Numbered from the stretch's first letter, positions 34,457 through 47,152 are shown. The stretch: 64,000 bases of DNA from Ctena decussata (GCA_963989385.1 OZ022501.1:98564979-98628978), one strand, 5' to 3'. Notes: generated by a model from the sequence alone, not told the origin. A program made the numbers and translations.

Positions 34457-34887
34457 TTCCTAACCCATCAATGAATCATCACAGGAAGCCTTGTAGGACT
34501 CTAGGCATTAGTGGGTTAATGACTCCTGTTTCCTAAATTTGTTTAAAGACGTGTTGATTTCAGCGGACCAATCCACATATGTGCTATTAGTGTTCCATTA
34601 CTATTTCAAACAAAAATTTCATGTGTTTCGAATAACGTGTGTATGTCCTTAAACCAAGTACAAAACTCATGGCGAGGGTTACGTACAAATAACAGCGGGT
34701 AAAGTGCCAGTGTTTTATTATTAACCGCTCCAAGGGGTGCTTCTGTCACAGTTGTGGTGTTTTATTATTGTTATTGTTTCTCGGCTTTGTTGTTAGTTTT
34801 TGATTTTTGTCTTATATTAAGAGAAAGGTTGTGGAACAGCAGGTCTCGTGGCTTTTCTTGTCGTGTTTGTTTCGTTTGTTTGTATTT

Positions 34888-35123
34888 GAGCCGCGACATG
34901 ACAAAACCAACAATGTGGTTGTGCGCCGAGCATAAACTCAGATCAGCCTGGGCATCCGCCCAGTCTGATCAGAGTCTTCACTGTCCGCATGGAGGTAGCT
35001 TAGACCCTTAGCTACCCTTTAAGCGCTTAGTAATGGGTCTTATCAGACTGGGCGGATGCTTAGGCTTATCTGAGTCTGCGATGGGCGCACAACCACATTG
35101 TTGGTTTTGTCGTGTCGCGGCTC
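34888..35123. mobile_element. Foldback MITE (GAGCC family)
   Basis: Full length, flanked by ATTT on both sides (34884-34887 and 35124-35127). Confidence 0.92.
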
Positions 35124-35206
35124 ATTTTGTTCTTTACCGATTTGGGGTTTACAGCAGGATGTGGAAGATCGAATGTGTCGGTTTCTGTTCATTGCCTTCT
35201 CGTGTT

Positions 35207-35442
35207 GAACCGCGACACGAGAAAACCAACAGTGTGGTTGTGCGCCCTGCGAAGACTCAGATCAGCCTGGACAGCCGCCCAGTTTGATTAGACTCTTCGT
35301 TAAGTGCTCAAAGGGTAGCTAAGGATCTAAGCTACCTTAATGCGGACAGCGAAGACTCTGATCAGACTGGGCGGATGCCCAGGCTGATCTGAGTCTTCGA
35401 TGGGCGCACAACCACATTGTTGGTTTTCTCGTGTCGCGGCTC
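35207..35442. mobile_element. Foldback MITE (GAGCC family)
   Basis: Full-length copy from GAACCGCGACACGAGAAAAC to TCTCGTGTCGCGGCTC, lying 83 bases from the previous copy in the same orientation. The flanks do not match each other. Confidence 0.9.
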
Positions 35443-36690
35443 ATTTCATATTGTCATCTTTCTCTACAGTATATTTCCGGTTAATTATTATGCAATATGA
35501 TATTGCCCTGATGAGTTCAAATATAAATGCAAATCAAATTTTAGCTTGTGTAACTCAGAGCTAGATACTCGTAAAACAGCACACACAAATTATTTTCGTT
35601 ACAGACACTCTTCCCATGATGGCCAACTAGTTTAAATCATCTGATGGTACGATGCTGTCCGTTCGAAAAGGAAAATCATGTTACGTAATTCAGATTGTCT
35701 TGCAAGTATCAATGCAGTCGACGCTGTCGTGCATAATATTTTTAACAAGCCGACGTTGACGTAAGTAAATGCCATGATTCTTTGTTTGTTAGTCTGGGTT
35801 AGCTGCTTTTCCGAGGGTCTTTTGATCTTTCTGCAAACCGTCGTCTGCTATTGTAGATTGCCCTAACCATTCATAAAATTGTCTTGCAGTGTCTCTTTCT
35901 GAAATGCCAGCTTCCAGCTGGTCTAAAATCAGCATCCGTTTGCGATATTAAAGCATGATATGCCGAATGAAGCCCTAGGCTGACAATGTTTTTGACAAAG
36001 ACAGGAGCAAGGTTGATTACCATAAGTTATTTGTTTTAAAGATTTATTCAACATTTGAAAGCGTCTAGTTTTCTCCCGACATGTGTTTAAGGACTAAAAC
36101 TAAAGGCATGCAAGGCCATAGTACTGGAATATACTGTTGAATCATTAACAGAATGCTTGAATGTATGAGTTCTTGAGGGTCGTTCAAAAACTTACTGTCA
36201 GCAAACACGTTTACAAAAGAACTACGGCCATGGAAAGAATTACACTGTGTCAATCAAAAAGATTCCTATGCATAAAAGGACTTCTATGCTTCAGGTAAGG
36301 ATTTTCCCCATTAGACCGGCACGACAGGTCCGAATTTGAATTTTCAAAAGTGAAAAGTGTGCATATTTTTCTTAGCAGAGCTTCCACAAATATGTAAACC
36401 GTATGAAATCAGATCATTTGTGATTCAGACCAAAAGACATGGGGAGATAATCCAGGCTGACCCCTACCTACCCTAAATTCAAGGTTTTCGCATACCTCAT
36501 TTTTGAGATAATAAATATACTGAAATCAGTCATTCATTTAATAAATTTTTGTCATAAATACATGCTAAATATATGTATATTACAATACAAAACCATGATT
36601 TTCTTCTTGTTACGCCTGATTGGCATTTAAACATGCAAAACCATAGTTATATTTCCGGTCAAAACGGCCAAAAGAGAACGCTTCATTATA
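35443..36690. other. No gene recognised
   Basis: Sequence is AT-rich, with short frames only and no domain or repeat signal that I could see. Confidence 0.4.
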
Positions 36691-36702
36691 ACTAAAATAC
36701 AA

Positions 36703-36818
36703 GGACCCCCCCCCCCCCCCCCCGTGACCCAGCATTTCCTTTATGCAGCACATTTATGCGTTGCAAATATGCAATATATATATGAGTGGGAAGCTGGGTC
36801 ACGGTAGGGGGGGGGACG
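36703..36818. repeat. Inverted repeat with poly-C/poly-G ends
   Basis: A run of C followed by GTGACCCAGC (36703-36733) faces GCTGGGTCACGGTAGGGGGG (about 36799-36818) across about 65 bases. It may be a small MITE. The C and G runs make exact ends uncertain. Confidence 0.7.
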
Positions 36819-39800
36819 ATACTCAGTAAGCCAAAGAAGAAGAATGGTCAACAGTAGCACAGTGATCTTCAAGGATTATATTGTGCCCCATGACCTTGAA
36901 ATGAGGTCAAGGTCACATACATGTAGTCAAAACTATCCAGTGTTGTCTGTTATGAAAGTAGTGTAAGTAAAAAAGGGTGAAATCAATACAATAAATCATT
37001 ATTTCAATGATCAGTTTAAGGATAATTTACAATTAACCTCAACAATGACGTCAACGTCAACGTATGTTTAACGTACTTTATATAGATACAAACACTTGAA
37101 AATCCATTATTCATGCAAGTTACATGTCATTGTCATCAATGCAAAGCATAAGTCAGTGATCCGTACAACATTTTATAACCATGGGGAAAATTTACGCCTT
37201 AAGCATAGAAGTCCTTCCTTGTGTTGCCATTACAACTGCAGAAGTTTTCACTCATTTTAAAGGAGTATACACTTAACTGTTGAATACACTTATTCGTTTA
37301 TATATTTATTTATTTTCTTTTTGCTTTTTTTTTCAAACTAAACATGCATTAGGAGTTGTTTGAATATACATTTAGTTATTTTTTCGTTTGCGTAGAGTTA
37401 CGTCATTAAAATTTCTCAGTTCAAAGTCATCTAAAGCTGGTTTGTGAATAATGATTTACGAGATTCTGTGCTCCATACACTACAGCAGACCTCAGACAAG
37501 GCCGCATGCTAAAAAAATAATGATTTGACTCCTTCTGTTGCGACAAAACGAATCACAAGTCAGGCTACTGTGATTCCTTCAAAGACTGTTTAAATGAATC
37601 TGTCAGTGGGGTTTCCAAAGGAAATCGAAATCGTAATGGCTAGCGGGCGCGCAATGATTCTTCCGATTTCGTCATCATGCTATGATAAAATGACACAACA
37701 AAACAGTTTCTGAAGAAATTTTGGAGAAAAAAAGACGAACAGGTACAGTAACAGTGATGTCTTCAAAATCGCAATATATCTAATTCAAAGGGAGGTATCT
37801 GAGATTTTGAAGAATTCAAACCTTGAAGCCTGAGTACAAGATATTGGACATTTTAAGTGTTTGTCGAAATTCCTATATTATGCAAATTTTCGCGCAATAC
37901 AAAATTATTTCATGCGCATACGCAGCAATAAGATGCATTCCAACTAACTTATTTCTAATATTGCAAGATAGTGCTTATATGAAAAAGTATGCGTTGATGA
38001 TTGTCTCAGATTGTTTTCCTTGTCGTCTCCCAAAACAAACAAAAATCTCAGTTAACTTCAAGATGCACTTAGTTCCTTGAAAATATGGCCAATACATGTA
38101 GTTGGTATCGTTACATTTTTGACGGACCATATTATGCTTTATATACTTCTTAATTATAAAGTAAGGAATGCGGCTCCCGTGAACATTTTCAAAGTTTCAC
38201 CCATACTCTTCATTTGTAGAATTTATCAAGTTCTCATTGGTCAAGAATGTCACGTGGTGCATAACTAGGCGCATGTCTTGTGTGCAATTTCGCGGCGCGT
38301 GAGGATTTGCCTCACTTTACGTATTTTTCGGCGAGACTCACTTTACAGCCACGATTTTTACACAAACTTTTAAAACAGTCATTTAAAAAAAAACAGACAC
38401 TGACAACGACCCACCTTGAATGAAAGCAGTGGCAAAATGAAGATATCGAGGAATTACTTACATCAAAGACCCTAGTTTTCTTACGGCACCAATATCTCTC
38501 AACTAAATTGTTACATGTCTATAGGCACAGAAGAGAGTGATGTAAATGATTTATTCAGGTATAGGAATAGCCATACTTTTGCTGTAGAAGAGGCTATTTG
38601 GCTCTAATTACCCCATGGGGTGATAATAGTTCTGAAGTGAAATATAACCACCAGGGTCTTAATCATTTGCTGACCACAAATTACACAATCTAGTTATCTG
38701 CAGATAATGTCTACACAATCAGAACAGATTGTAAAATCTATAATGTTAGAAAGTGAAAGAGGTATAACTAGTTAAGGTTGATAAAAAGGAAAGAAAAAAT
38801 ATTATTCATTAATATTGTTATATTTATTTGTCGTATGGCTGTAAAACTTCAATAGCAGTTGACTAACTTGACACCTGATCAGCCTGTATGCCAGCTGTGT
38901 CTCTGTAGATCAGCCTGCACATACATGCTGATGTGCAAGACAGATTTTGAAAACGGTAGATAAGCAGACTTTATTTAAAAAAAAAAACAAAAAAAACTTT
39001 TAAACATGTTAAGTCCAGTGGCATTTCATTAATAGTTCAGTTAATTGGCATATTCTGTCAACTCTTATATATACTATGCACAATAAATATAGCAATTTTT
39101 TTGTATGTGTCAGATCCACCATATTAGGATTTTATTGTCACTTTACTGCATAAAGATATAAAGGCCGATCATTCGAGATGGACTGGCAGGTAAAAAAATC
39201 AAGATTAATCAATTGTAGCGTTTGAACTATCGTGACGTCAGTTTTTATGACCATTGTATCTGAACGACATTTATGATCATGTACAAAAGCCACAACCATA
39301 ATGAGGCGGCTGGTTTGCTGTTAAAATAAAGGAAAACGCTCTAAAACATGTGAATATGCTACGAGTATGAGATTTACAAAGTTCGAAAATTTGACGTTTT
39401 CCCTTGTTTTTACGTTATCGTCTTAAAAACTTGTTTGTAATCGGTATTTCTTGAATCCCTTTTGAGTGTATGATTGTTTGGTAGCTACCAATATGATAAT
39501 ATAAACAATTCAGAAAGAAAATTCTTCCCGGTTACTGAGCATAAGTCAAAAGTCTCAGACTAACGTCATCAATTACTCACTGTTACGTTATACTTCAATG
39601 AAGAAACTTCAAAGTTAAATTAAGCATGGTGTGACCTTTAATTTTAGCCTTTTGTTTTTCTCGGGCTTTGATTCTGCATCGAACTGAGGCACCCGTGAAT
39701 CATTGCACATTGGACCGAATTAACACGTTTTAACGTCAATGGAGCATGCTAAGATTCGTCAGTTGTTAAGCTTAACCATATCTTTTACACAATCAATAGC

Positions 39801-40255
39801 TTTGACAAGAAAACTGAGCATGAAAATGTTGAGAATTACCGTACAAAAAATCACATGCTTACCATTTGATGTTGCTTTTCAATGGGTGTGAATTTCGGCT
39901 ATTGACCCCTTCCGCGCTTATCGCTTTTCCCCGATATCTTTTTTAAAGATGGCTTCTGTAATCGCATGGTATCTAAAGCCCCAAATACGGTTCCTTCTAA
40001 TTCAATTTAATTTCACTCAATGTTGTACTTCAGTAATGAGAAAAATTGCAAAAATATAAGAAATTGCTAAATATATTTTGCATAGTATATTAGCTTAATT
40101 TTATTAAGTTTTGTCCATATATCATCTTGACTTTCTGACGTCACTCACTATAAGATATGGTGGTCCCAAGCCCATTATCTTTAATTTTTTTAACAGACAT
40201 GTCTTTCTTAATTCAAATCGGATTATATGGGTGCCGTTTTACTGGCTATTCCCTA
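36819..40255. other. About 3.4 kb without recognisable genes
   Basis: Sequence is AT-rich. I note TGACGTCA octamers at about 37047, 39233 and 40137, and poly-A runs near 38979. No frame exceeds about 85 codons and none has a recognisable domain. Confidence 0.45.
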
Positions 40256-40742
40256 TTTATTGATATCCATAATTCGAATTACGTATATCCATTACTCGAT
40301 ACTCGAATAACTAATATCTATAATTACTTACGGATATGCATAATTATTTATTGATATCAAAACTTCGGATAATGGATATCTATAATTCAAATTATGGATA
40401 TCCATAAATTGAAGTATGGATACCTATAATCCATGTTGAATTATAGATATCAATTATGGATATTCATAATTTGAATTATAGATATCCATAAATCAAATTA
40501 TGGGTATGTACAATTCATGATTTATGGATACCAATAATTCGATTTATGAATATCCATTTATAGATATCTGTAATTCAAATTATGGATATCCAGCATTCAC
40601 CCTGATTTATGGATATCAATAATTTGAATAACGGATTTCTATAATTTGAATTATAGATATCAATAAATAAGGAATATACAGTAAAACAGTAACATACATT
40701 CGAATTATGGCTATCTATAATTTGAATATTGTTGAATATCCA
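40256..40742. repeat. Degenerate palindromic AT-rich array (GGATATC units)
   Basis: The stretch is built from irregular copies of a roughly 20-base unit like ATTATGGATATCCATAATTC, which is itself palindromic. Units vary in spacing and sequence. No coding content is expected; frames across it are incidental. Confidence 0.85.
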
Positions 40743-40797
40743 TAAATCATCTTCCTGGAGCTGGCATTTTGAACCCTGAAATTCTTTCTCTGTCTCT

Positions 40798-41358
40798 TAA
40801 GCCCGTGATACACGGTAAACCAAGTAACATGTGCCTTGTAGTATGAAACTTTTGTTTCTTATTCCTTGTGCTGATACACAGTGCAGCTTGAAACATATTC
40901 CTTCCCAGGTAATGCCTTGGCAGAAGGTCCTTTTTATCTGTCTTTTCACTTGTTAGACTATTAAAACGTGACTGGACTGCATGATATATGATATCATTGA
41001 ATACACAGAGATTGGAATCATGCTTGGATGGGTCATGCAGTTTGAAAAAAAAGAACAGGAAAACATACCTACAATATTTAATGTAAATGCTGATCATGGT
41101 GGTTTCATCACACTAGTTTTCTTTTATTTAATTCACATTACTGTTGCTTTGTGACCCTTTGACCTGACTTTTGCTTGGCTGTTTGGTAGAAGGAACATTT
41201 ATAAGTCGTATGGAATAGAACAAATTCTATCCCAAAAATGTGTAGTATATTACTCCAAAAAGTAGCATGATACAGAGTATTAGCACTGATTAGATGGTAA
41301 ACCTTGTAAAATGTTTCAAGGAATATATTACTTGGTTTGCCGTGTATCATGGGCTTTT
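40798..41358. mobile_element. About 560-bp element with terminal inverted repeats
   Basis: The left end AAGCCCGTGATACACGGTAA plus ACCAAGTAAC pairs with the right end GTTTGCCGTGTATCATGGGC preceded by TTACTTGG, over roughly 35 bases with few mismatches. Weaker complementarity continues inward (CCTTGTAGTATGAAAC against GTTTCAAGGAA). A 116-codon frame inside on the minus strand has no recognisable domain. I could not identify target duplications or a superfamily. Confidence 0.7.
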
Positions 41359-41639
41359 CCAAACAAAACTAGTGTGTAAAGATTATCGGAATAACAGGTC
41401 ATAACAACACAGTCAGAGAAAATAAGCAATTAAGAAGGGGCCAGTAGCAATCCCCTGCTGTTATATGGTTCCAGCTGCATCTGGAGACTAATTGACTGCG
41501 AAGTTTAATGATGAATCAAATTGAGCTATTCTACTATGGCCGTTCCTATACCTGTATTCCCTTTTATCTAATATACTGCAGATCATCGACAGTCATACAA
41601 AACATGAAATTAAATAACCTGAGAATAATGCTTTGTTTG

Positions 41640-41990
41640 AGACAATCTGAAGTATCTGCTGAAGGAATTTCAGTTTATAATGTCACTGCATGGCATACAT
41701 TGTTTGCCATGCTCCAGAACCAATGACGTCATATATCTGTTACCATAACAACTAAGAGTCAAATGATGTCTAAGAGACGTCATCTGGACATCATTCTGCC
41801 AGGGTACTAATCACAATAGTAGGTAATTCCATAGTTGCTATGGTAACCGATCTATGGTATCATCTTCCTTTTAAGTCGAGAGGAGATGGCATACAGTGTA
41901 TCTCATGCTCAATTCGAATTAAAAATGAGATGCTGCCTGAAATTCACACAATGGAAAAGTGTGATTTTCTTCAACTTAGAATTCATTCTC
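41640..41990 (+). repeat. Dispersed repeat R, copy 1
   Basis: Shared blocks with 53400-53665 in inverse orientation: GCATGGCATACA, GAGATGCTGCCTGAAATTCA and AATGGAAAAGTGTG. The copies are diverged and I cannot assign a class. Confidence 0.55.
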
Positions 41991-42113
41991 TCAAGTCATT
42001 TAATTTGTGTTGTAGTAGTAATATTCATCTCTTTTGTTGGAAAGATTTTTATCGCAAAGTAAGTATGACTGAGGGACCATTTCAATGTGAATAATCGCGT
42101 GGTTAGAATGATA

Positions 42114-42490
42114 GGGTTCACGGTAAATTCGTATTCGGACAAACTGATCAATTGTTTTTTAATACTCAGTCGATTTGCATGTTATATGTGTCCATACCTC
42201 CTCATTTCAAGGTCAAACGCTCATCTTAGAGTTTTTTTTCTACGCTCTACAACTGGCAGTAGTTTTCCACACAAGTTCGAGCAAAGTCGAAAAATTGGAA
42301 TTAACTTTTACTCGGACTTGTGTGGAAAACTAGTGAATATTGTGTAATACTCTAAGATGAGCGTTTGCCTAGAATATGGAAGAGGTATTTTTTCACATTA
42401 TTGCTTGATAACAAATTGGGTATTAAAACAAACATGATAAATTTTCTTACCGATTTTGTCTTCATAGCGGCACGACAGTTCCGTGAACCC
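42114..42490. mobile_element. About 377-bp element, long inverted repeats and TA flanks
   Basis: It begins GGGTTCACGGTAA and ends CCGTGAACCC, with TA on each side. Inside, ACGCTCATCTTAGAG faces CTCTAAGATGAGCGT and AGTTTTCCACACAAGT faces ACTTGTGTGGAAAACT. The whole element folds back on itself. A TA target is consistent with Tc1/mariner, but the length and nested arms do not settle the class. Confidence 0.8.
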
Positions 42491-42494
42491 TATT

Positions 42495-43360
42495 TTTCAT
42501 AAAACGTGATTATGAACCTTGTTTTTCAAGGTGTGCATATACAGTGTAAACTGTAATTTTACTTTACACTATATGTGTAAATTTAATTTACATTATTTGT
42601 TTGTACTTACGCTATTCTTAGATCCATGTTTGTGCACACTATTTTCTTGAAACAGACCTAGCTCAAGTTAGTAATATACTTGAATTAGACCAACCTGCAG
42701 GCATATAACATATGAATGTATATTCCAAACGGCTCAGCCAAACAATTATATATCATTAATATTCCTAAGCCCTATTAGAGTTTTCATTAGAAATTTGAGG
42801 AAATACTAATTAGTCTAACTACATTCTTCATATGGCCTGAAGCTGACTCCCCGTGGCTAGATTTCTGGCGAATGAGGATTTATGAAACTATGATTACCAT
42901 AAACAATTGCACATTGGGACAGATATATCTGAGCAAACAGTGTAGACTCAGATCAGAATGCTGCTGAAGGAGCAGTCGTTTCAGTGACTACACTGCGTGC
43001 CATTCCATCTGCATCTTAAAGACCATTTTTTGCATTGATAGACAAAACTGTTCAATGTTCAGGACAGTAAAGCTAATAAGTAAAGGTGTCCTTTTTAGAT
43101 TTTTACGGTAAAAACAAGCAGGGCATATGTTACTTCAGACTAATTGGTTTCTTAAAGCGTACCAAGAAGTGGTCAACAATTGAAAACAAACTATTCGCTA
43201 AAGGGCGTTCTTTTATATAAAAATCATTCCTTATTCTGATAAAGATACTAATTGATCTGAGGAATCTGTAGAAAAGAGTATATTCTAAAGATGTCTGTAA
43301 GACCGGAACCCGTTGTTGCACAAGTCATAATTTCACGAAGATCGCTGAACTTTTACGATT
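42495..43360. other. No gene recognised
   Basis: Nothing supported beyond AT-rich sequence. Confidence 0.4.
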
Positions 43361-43364
43361 TAAA

Positions 43365-44195
43365 CGCATTGGCTATAACATAGATGTAATGCGACAGTCT
43401 GCATGCTTAGTGGTTAACCCAATCACGGTTGACAACTTTGCTGTCCTCTTTAATTGCACGCCGGTGGGTCGAGGTTCAGAATCTATGATAGCCCCTACAT
43501 AAAGCTGTATATTAGTTGGTTGGGGCTGGATGTTTGTCTGTTTCTTGGCCCACCGGGGTTCAACTGGTGGTCTTCTTTTGCTCCAGTACTCCAGTGGTGT
43601 TTCTGACGCCCCAGGGATCTCCGGGTGTCTCAACACGTTTTGGCTGTCGAGTCCTCACCTCATCCTTGCTTCATCACGGTCTTTTCTTGATCTTAATTGT
43701 TGACCGTGATGACTCTCTGATGAGTTAGGGGACCTCCATACGAACCGAACTACCAACTAATTGTGTGCACCGCAGGGGAGGGTGAGGGTGAAGGTTTGGG
43801 CCCAGTAAAACCGGTTTAAACCCCCCAGTAGTTATTACTGACCGTCCCAAGGCGGTACTTTTGTTGCGGTTGCATTTGTTTTATGTTCGGTGCTGTTTAA
43901 TTTATTGTGTTCTCAGTTTAATCCTTCTATCAAAAAAAAAGAAAATAGGTAAAAATAATTGTGAAATGTTTTTCATATAATTTGCTTAGTCCTTTGTAAC
44001 TCGTCTGTTGGTCTAAATTATTTAGTTCAATAAAGATAGCTGAGTTGCCATCTATTTGGGAAAGAGCTGCTGACTCGGCTTATCACTTGTAATTTATTGT
44101 TTGTTGGGATGTCTTTGTCAATCTTTCCCTTTGAAGTTGGAGATAGGGTTTGGGATCTGATTCAGTCAGTTCCTGAAGTGTAGTTACTCTTTAAA
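43365..44195 (+). mobile_element. Retroelement: RT C terminus plus UTR with a C' end
   Basis: Codons for YNIDVMRQSACLVVNPITVD and LFNCTPVGRGSE lead to the family stop. The UTR follows with CCAGTAGTTATTACTGACCG, the core GACCGTCCCAAGGCGGTACT and the GAAAGAGCTGCTGACTCGG block. It ends GGGTTTGGGATCTGATTCAG and AGTTCCTGAAGTGTAGTTAC. Only about 50 RT residues remain. Confidence 0.8.
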
Positions 44196-44199
44196 TTTG

Positions 44200-45220
44200 T
44201 AGAAAAACTGCTAAAAACCCATATAACGGTAAAATGTCCTAATTTTGTGCCATACAGTTGTTCGTTTGAGCCTAAATCTAAGTTACTTTGATACGCAGGG
44301 GCAAAAGATTTTATATATGCCTACTCTGAAATATATTGTTTTCTTATGTATACATTTGTATGTATACATAAATGTATTTAATGGACATTGACAGAATTTT
44401 CATATTCTGGATGAGCCACTCAGAAAGCTATCTGTCCTTTACCAAGCGGAAAACTCTGTTATGGAGCCCGGTTGTATTGTCGTATTGCTGCGTGTTGATC
44501 TCCTACCTGCATAGCTGTCCACTAATTTTGTGGTTTAAACAGAAAGCAGGTGTCAACTGGGCTTTGTTAAAAAAATCGTGCACTGAATGAAGTTAGTTAA
44601 GTCTACTAGTACAAAAAAAGAACAAGATCTTTATATTTTGTGCTAAAAAAAAAAAAAAATAAGAAGCTTCGCACTGCAAAAAAATCCGCTTAGTCCGCAG
44701 AAAAACAGTGATTTTGCATACAATACGTTCAACATGTTAACGTCTAGTTAAGTAAATAAATAACAGTTTGAACATCTGTCGATGTACAGTTCAACTATGT
44801 TGGACTGAGTGTAGCGAAAGAAAAGTGTTATCTTCACATGTCGCATTCTTTCTATTTGTACCCACTGTTTAAAATACAACAGAAATGGCTTATGAAAGGT
44901 CATCAGATGAGTCAATCCACAGAATGACTAGTATATGCTATCTTATAACCTTGCAAGGTAGGTGGGGCACCACAGATGACTATGTGAAAAATCATGTTTT
45001 AAACTTTGTGAGAAACGTCAGTTTTTTCTGTTAAACGTTCTGGTGAGGTACTTAAAAACTGAAGTCAACAGGACTCCTCGCGGCGACCTGTTTGTCACAT
45101 TGTCATTTTTCCACGCGCTATATCACTTTGAACCCCAATTAAATCAAAAGTAAACATAAAATAAAACGATAGCAATGATAAGGAATTTACAGAAGCGTGT
45201 ATAGACCCGCGGAATGTTGT
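44200..45220. other. No gene recognised
   Basis: Short frames only (for example 44372-44590), without motifs. Confidence 0.4.
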
Positions 45221-46123
45221 CATGTCAACATAAATTACTTGACCTCGGCGACATTATCGCAACATCTCGGGGGTCCATAGACGCTTCCGTAGGGATTAAT
45301 ACAGTCAAATCACATGATGTCCTAAATATCAAAAGGGAAACAAGCGCACAAAATGACAAGTTCACAAAAGACATGCACGGTTAACCGAATGAACAGCTCT
45401 TTGCCAAACAGGTGGCCATTCAGCTACCGTAATTGAAAACATCAGTAGCATCTGTATTTATTTTCTATTTCAAATTACAAAGTAAAAAAAAATAACACAT
45501 ATGACATTTAGGAACGCAAATAAAAGTACCGCCTTGGAAAGGTCAGTAATAGACTACAAGGCGGACGGGGGCTTTATTTTCTATAGTGTATTCGTTGCTT
45601 TAAAAGAACAAATCAGAGAGCAAAGGTAGCCATATTGCTAATAGATCACCGAAAAGGGACATAAGAACAAGAAACATGTCAATATAAATTACTTGACCTC
45701 GGCGACATTATCACAACATCCCGGGGGTCCATAGACGCTTCCGTAGGGATTAATACAGTCAAATCACATGATGTCCTAAATATCAAAAGGGAAACAAGCA
45801 CACAAGTTCACAAAAGACATGCACGGTTAACCGAATGAACAGCTCTTTGCCAAACAGGTGGCCATTCAGCTACCGTAATTGAAAACATCAGTAGCATCTG
45901 TATTTATTTTCTATTTTAAATTACAAAGTAAAAAAAATAACACATATGACATTTAGGAACGCAAATAAAAGTACCGCCTTGGAAAGGTCAGTAATAGACT
46001 ACAAGGCGGACGGGGGCTTTATTTTCTATAGTGTATTCGTTGCTTTCAAAGAACAAATCAGAGAGCAAAGGTAGCCATATTGCTAATAGATCACCGAAAA
46101 GGGACATAAGAACAAGAAACATG
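45221..46123 (-). repeat. Tandem duplication of about 450 bp carrying a family C UTR
   Basis: Bases 45221-45674 and 45675-46123 are head-to-tail copies differing at only a few positions, including a short deletion in the second (GCACAAAATGACAAGTTC against CACACAAGTTC). Each contains the antisense family C block GAACAGCTCTTTGCCAAACA and the core AAGTACCGCCTTGGAAAGGT. Confidence 0.93.
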
Positions 46124-46880
46124 AAGGAACCCAAACAGAATGCCGCCCTAGAACGGTCAGTAATAAATTACCAGCTGGGGTGGGATTAGACTAGATTTAC
46201 TGCATCAAAACCTCGCCCTTAGCTCCTGCAATGGTTTGAAACATATTGTTAATTGTTTGTTCCGCGTGAAGTTTCCTAGCTAGGCTTTCAAATATCGCAC
46301 TTCCATTTCACTGACTTTTTCCACCGATACATAGATAAAGCGCGTGTATAATAATAGGCAGGCTCTCGGGCAACTCATAACACCTGTGTTTTGGGGTCCA
46401 TGTCTGTGTATCTAGAATATTTCGGAATTGTCAATGTTTAAACGTCGTAAGAGTTAATAATTATGATTTGGATATCTTGACCAATTTCAGTTCCAATCCA
46501 CCACTGAATCATCACAGGAAACATAAAGTATCACCAATAAAAACATGAGAAGAACTAAATAAGCAACATGCTTTCGTTCTAATCCTATAAAATTATATGT
46601 TGTACTATCTATGTATGTTATAAAATAAGTGAAATCAATATGTTTAAACCAAAAACATGATAATTCAAAAATGGTACCCCAGCAAAAACATTTTGTGAGA
46701 CATGGAGATCTCTGGAATGAAATACAGGAGCAAACGAAAACCACCAGTTTGACTCCGAATTGTAAGGCAACACTTGAGATCATTGAGTTTATTACAGTCA
46801 TTTTGAAAAGAGTTCTGATTAAGCCGGAGCTAGGGCCATTGCTGATGTCGCATATTGCATTGATAGTCATGAGTAGACTC
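46124..46880 (-). mobile_element. Family C UTR relic split by a family B insertion
   Basis: Antisense family C sequence is found on both sides: CCGCCCTAGAACGGTCAGTA to GTTCCGCGTGAAGTTTCCTA (46124-46272), then CACTGAATCATCACAGGAAA and scattered matches up to about 46780. The 131-codon minus frame here crosses this repeat and is not a gene. Confidence 0.65.
46275..46497 (+). mobile_element. Family B 3' UTR-only copy
   Basis: GGCTTTCAAATATCGCACTT to TTTTGGGGTCCATGTCTGTG and GATATCTTGACCAATTTCA match 721-931 and 22774-22997. It sits inside antisense family C sequence; the target duplication is unclear. Confidence 0.8.
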
Positions 46881-47152
46881 AATTAAACCGAGTCTGCTAT
46901 TTTTTCTTTAGTGTATTCCATGCATCCAAAGATTTTAATTTTTCAAAATCTATTTCAAAACGGAAAATTGCCTTATCCTGCCTGTAACGAAGGATATGCT
47001 TTCTTGGTTTGACTAGAAACAGACAAAGTATTTTTATTTATTCTTTATCCCATAGTCGTGGATTTGTACATGGTTCGTTATGAAAGAGATCTCATGAGTC
47101 GGTGACGTTTCAGAAATATAGCAACATGTATTCTTTTAATTGGTCAGTCCAG

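Noticed and set aside
36703..36722. Poly-C run as a G-quadruplex or i-motif regulator
   Set aside because: Homopolymer C runs recur here (for example 23047-23079) beside repeat boundaries. Length is unreliable in assemblies and no gene is nearby.
40747..41097. 116-codon minus-strand frame
   Set aside because: It lies inside a TIR element, shows no domain, and overlaps the AT-rich array edge.
46487..46882. 131-codon minus-strand frame with hydrophobic stretches
   Set aside because: It crosses antisense family C UTR sequence and the edge of the family B insert. No domain is recognisable.
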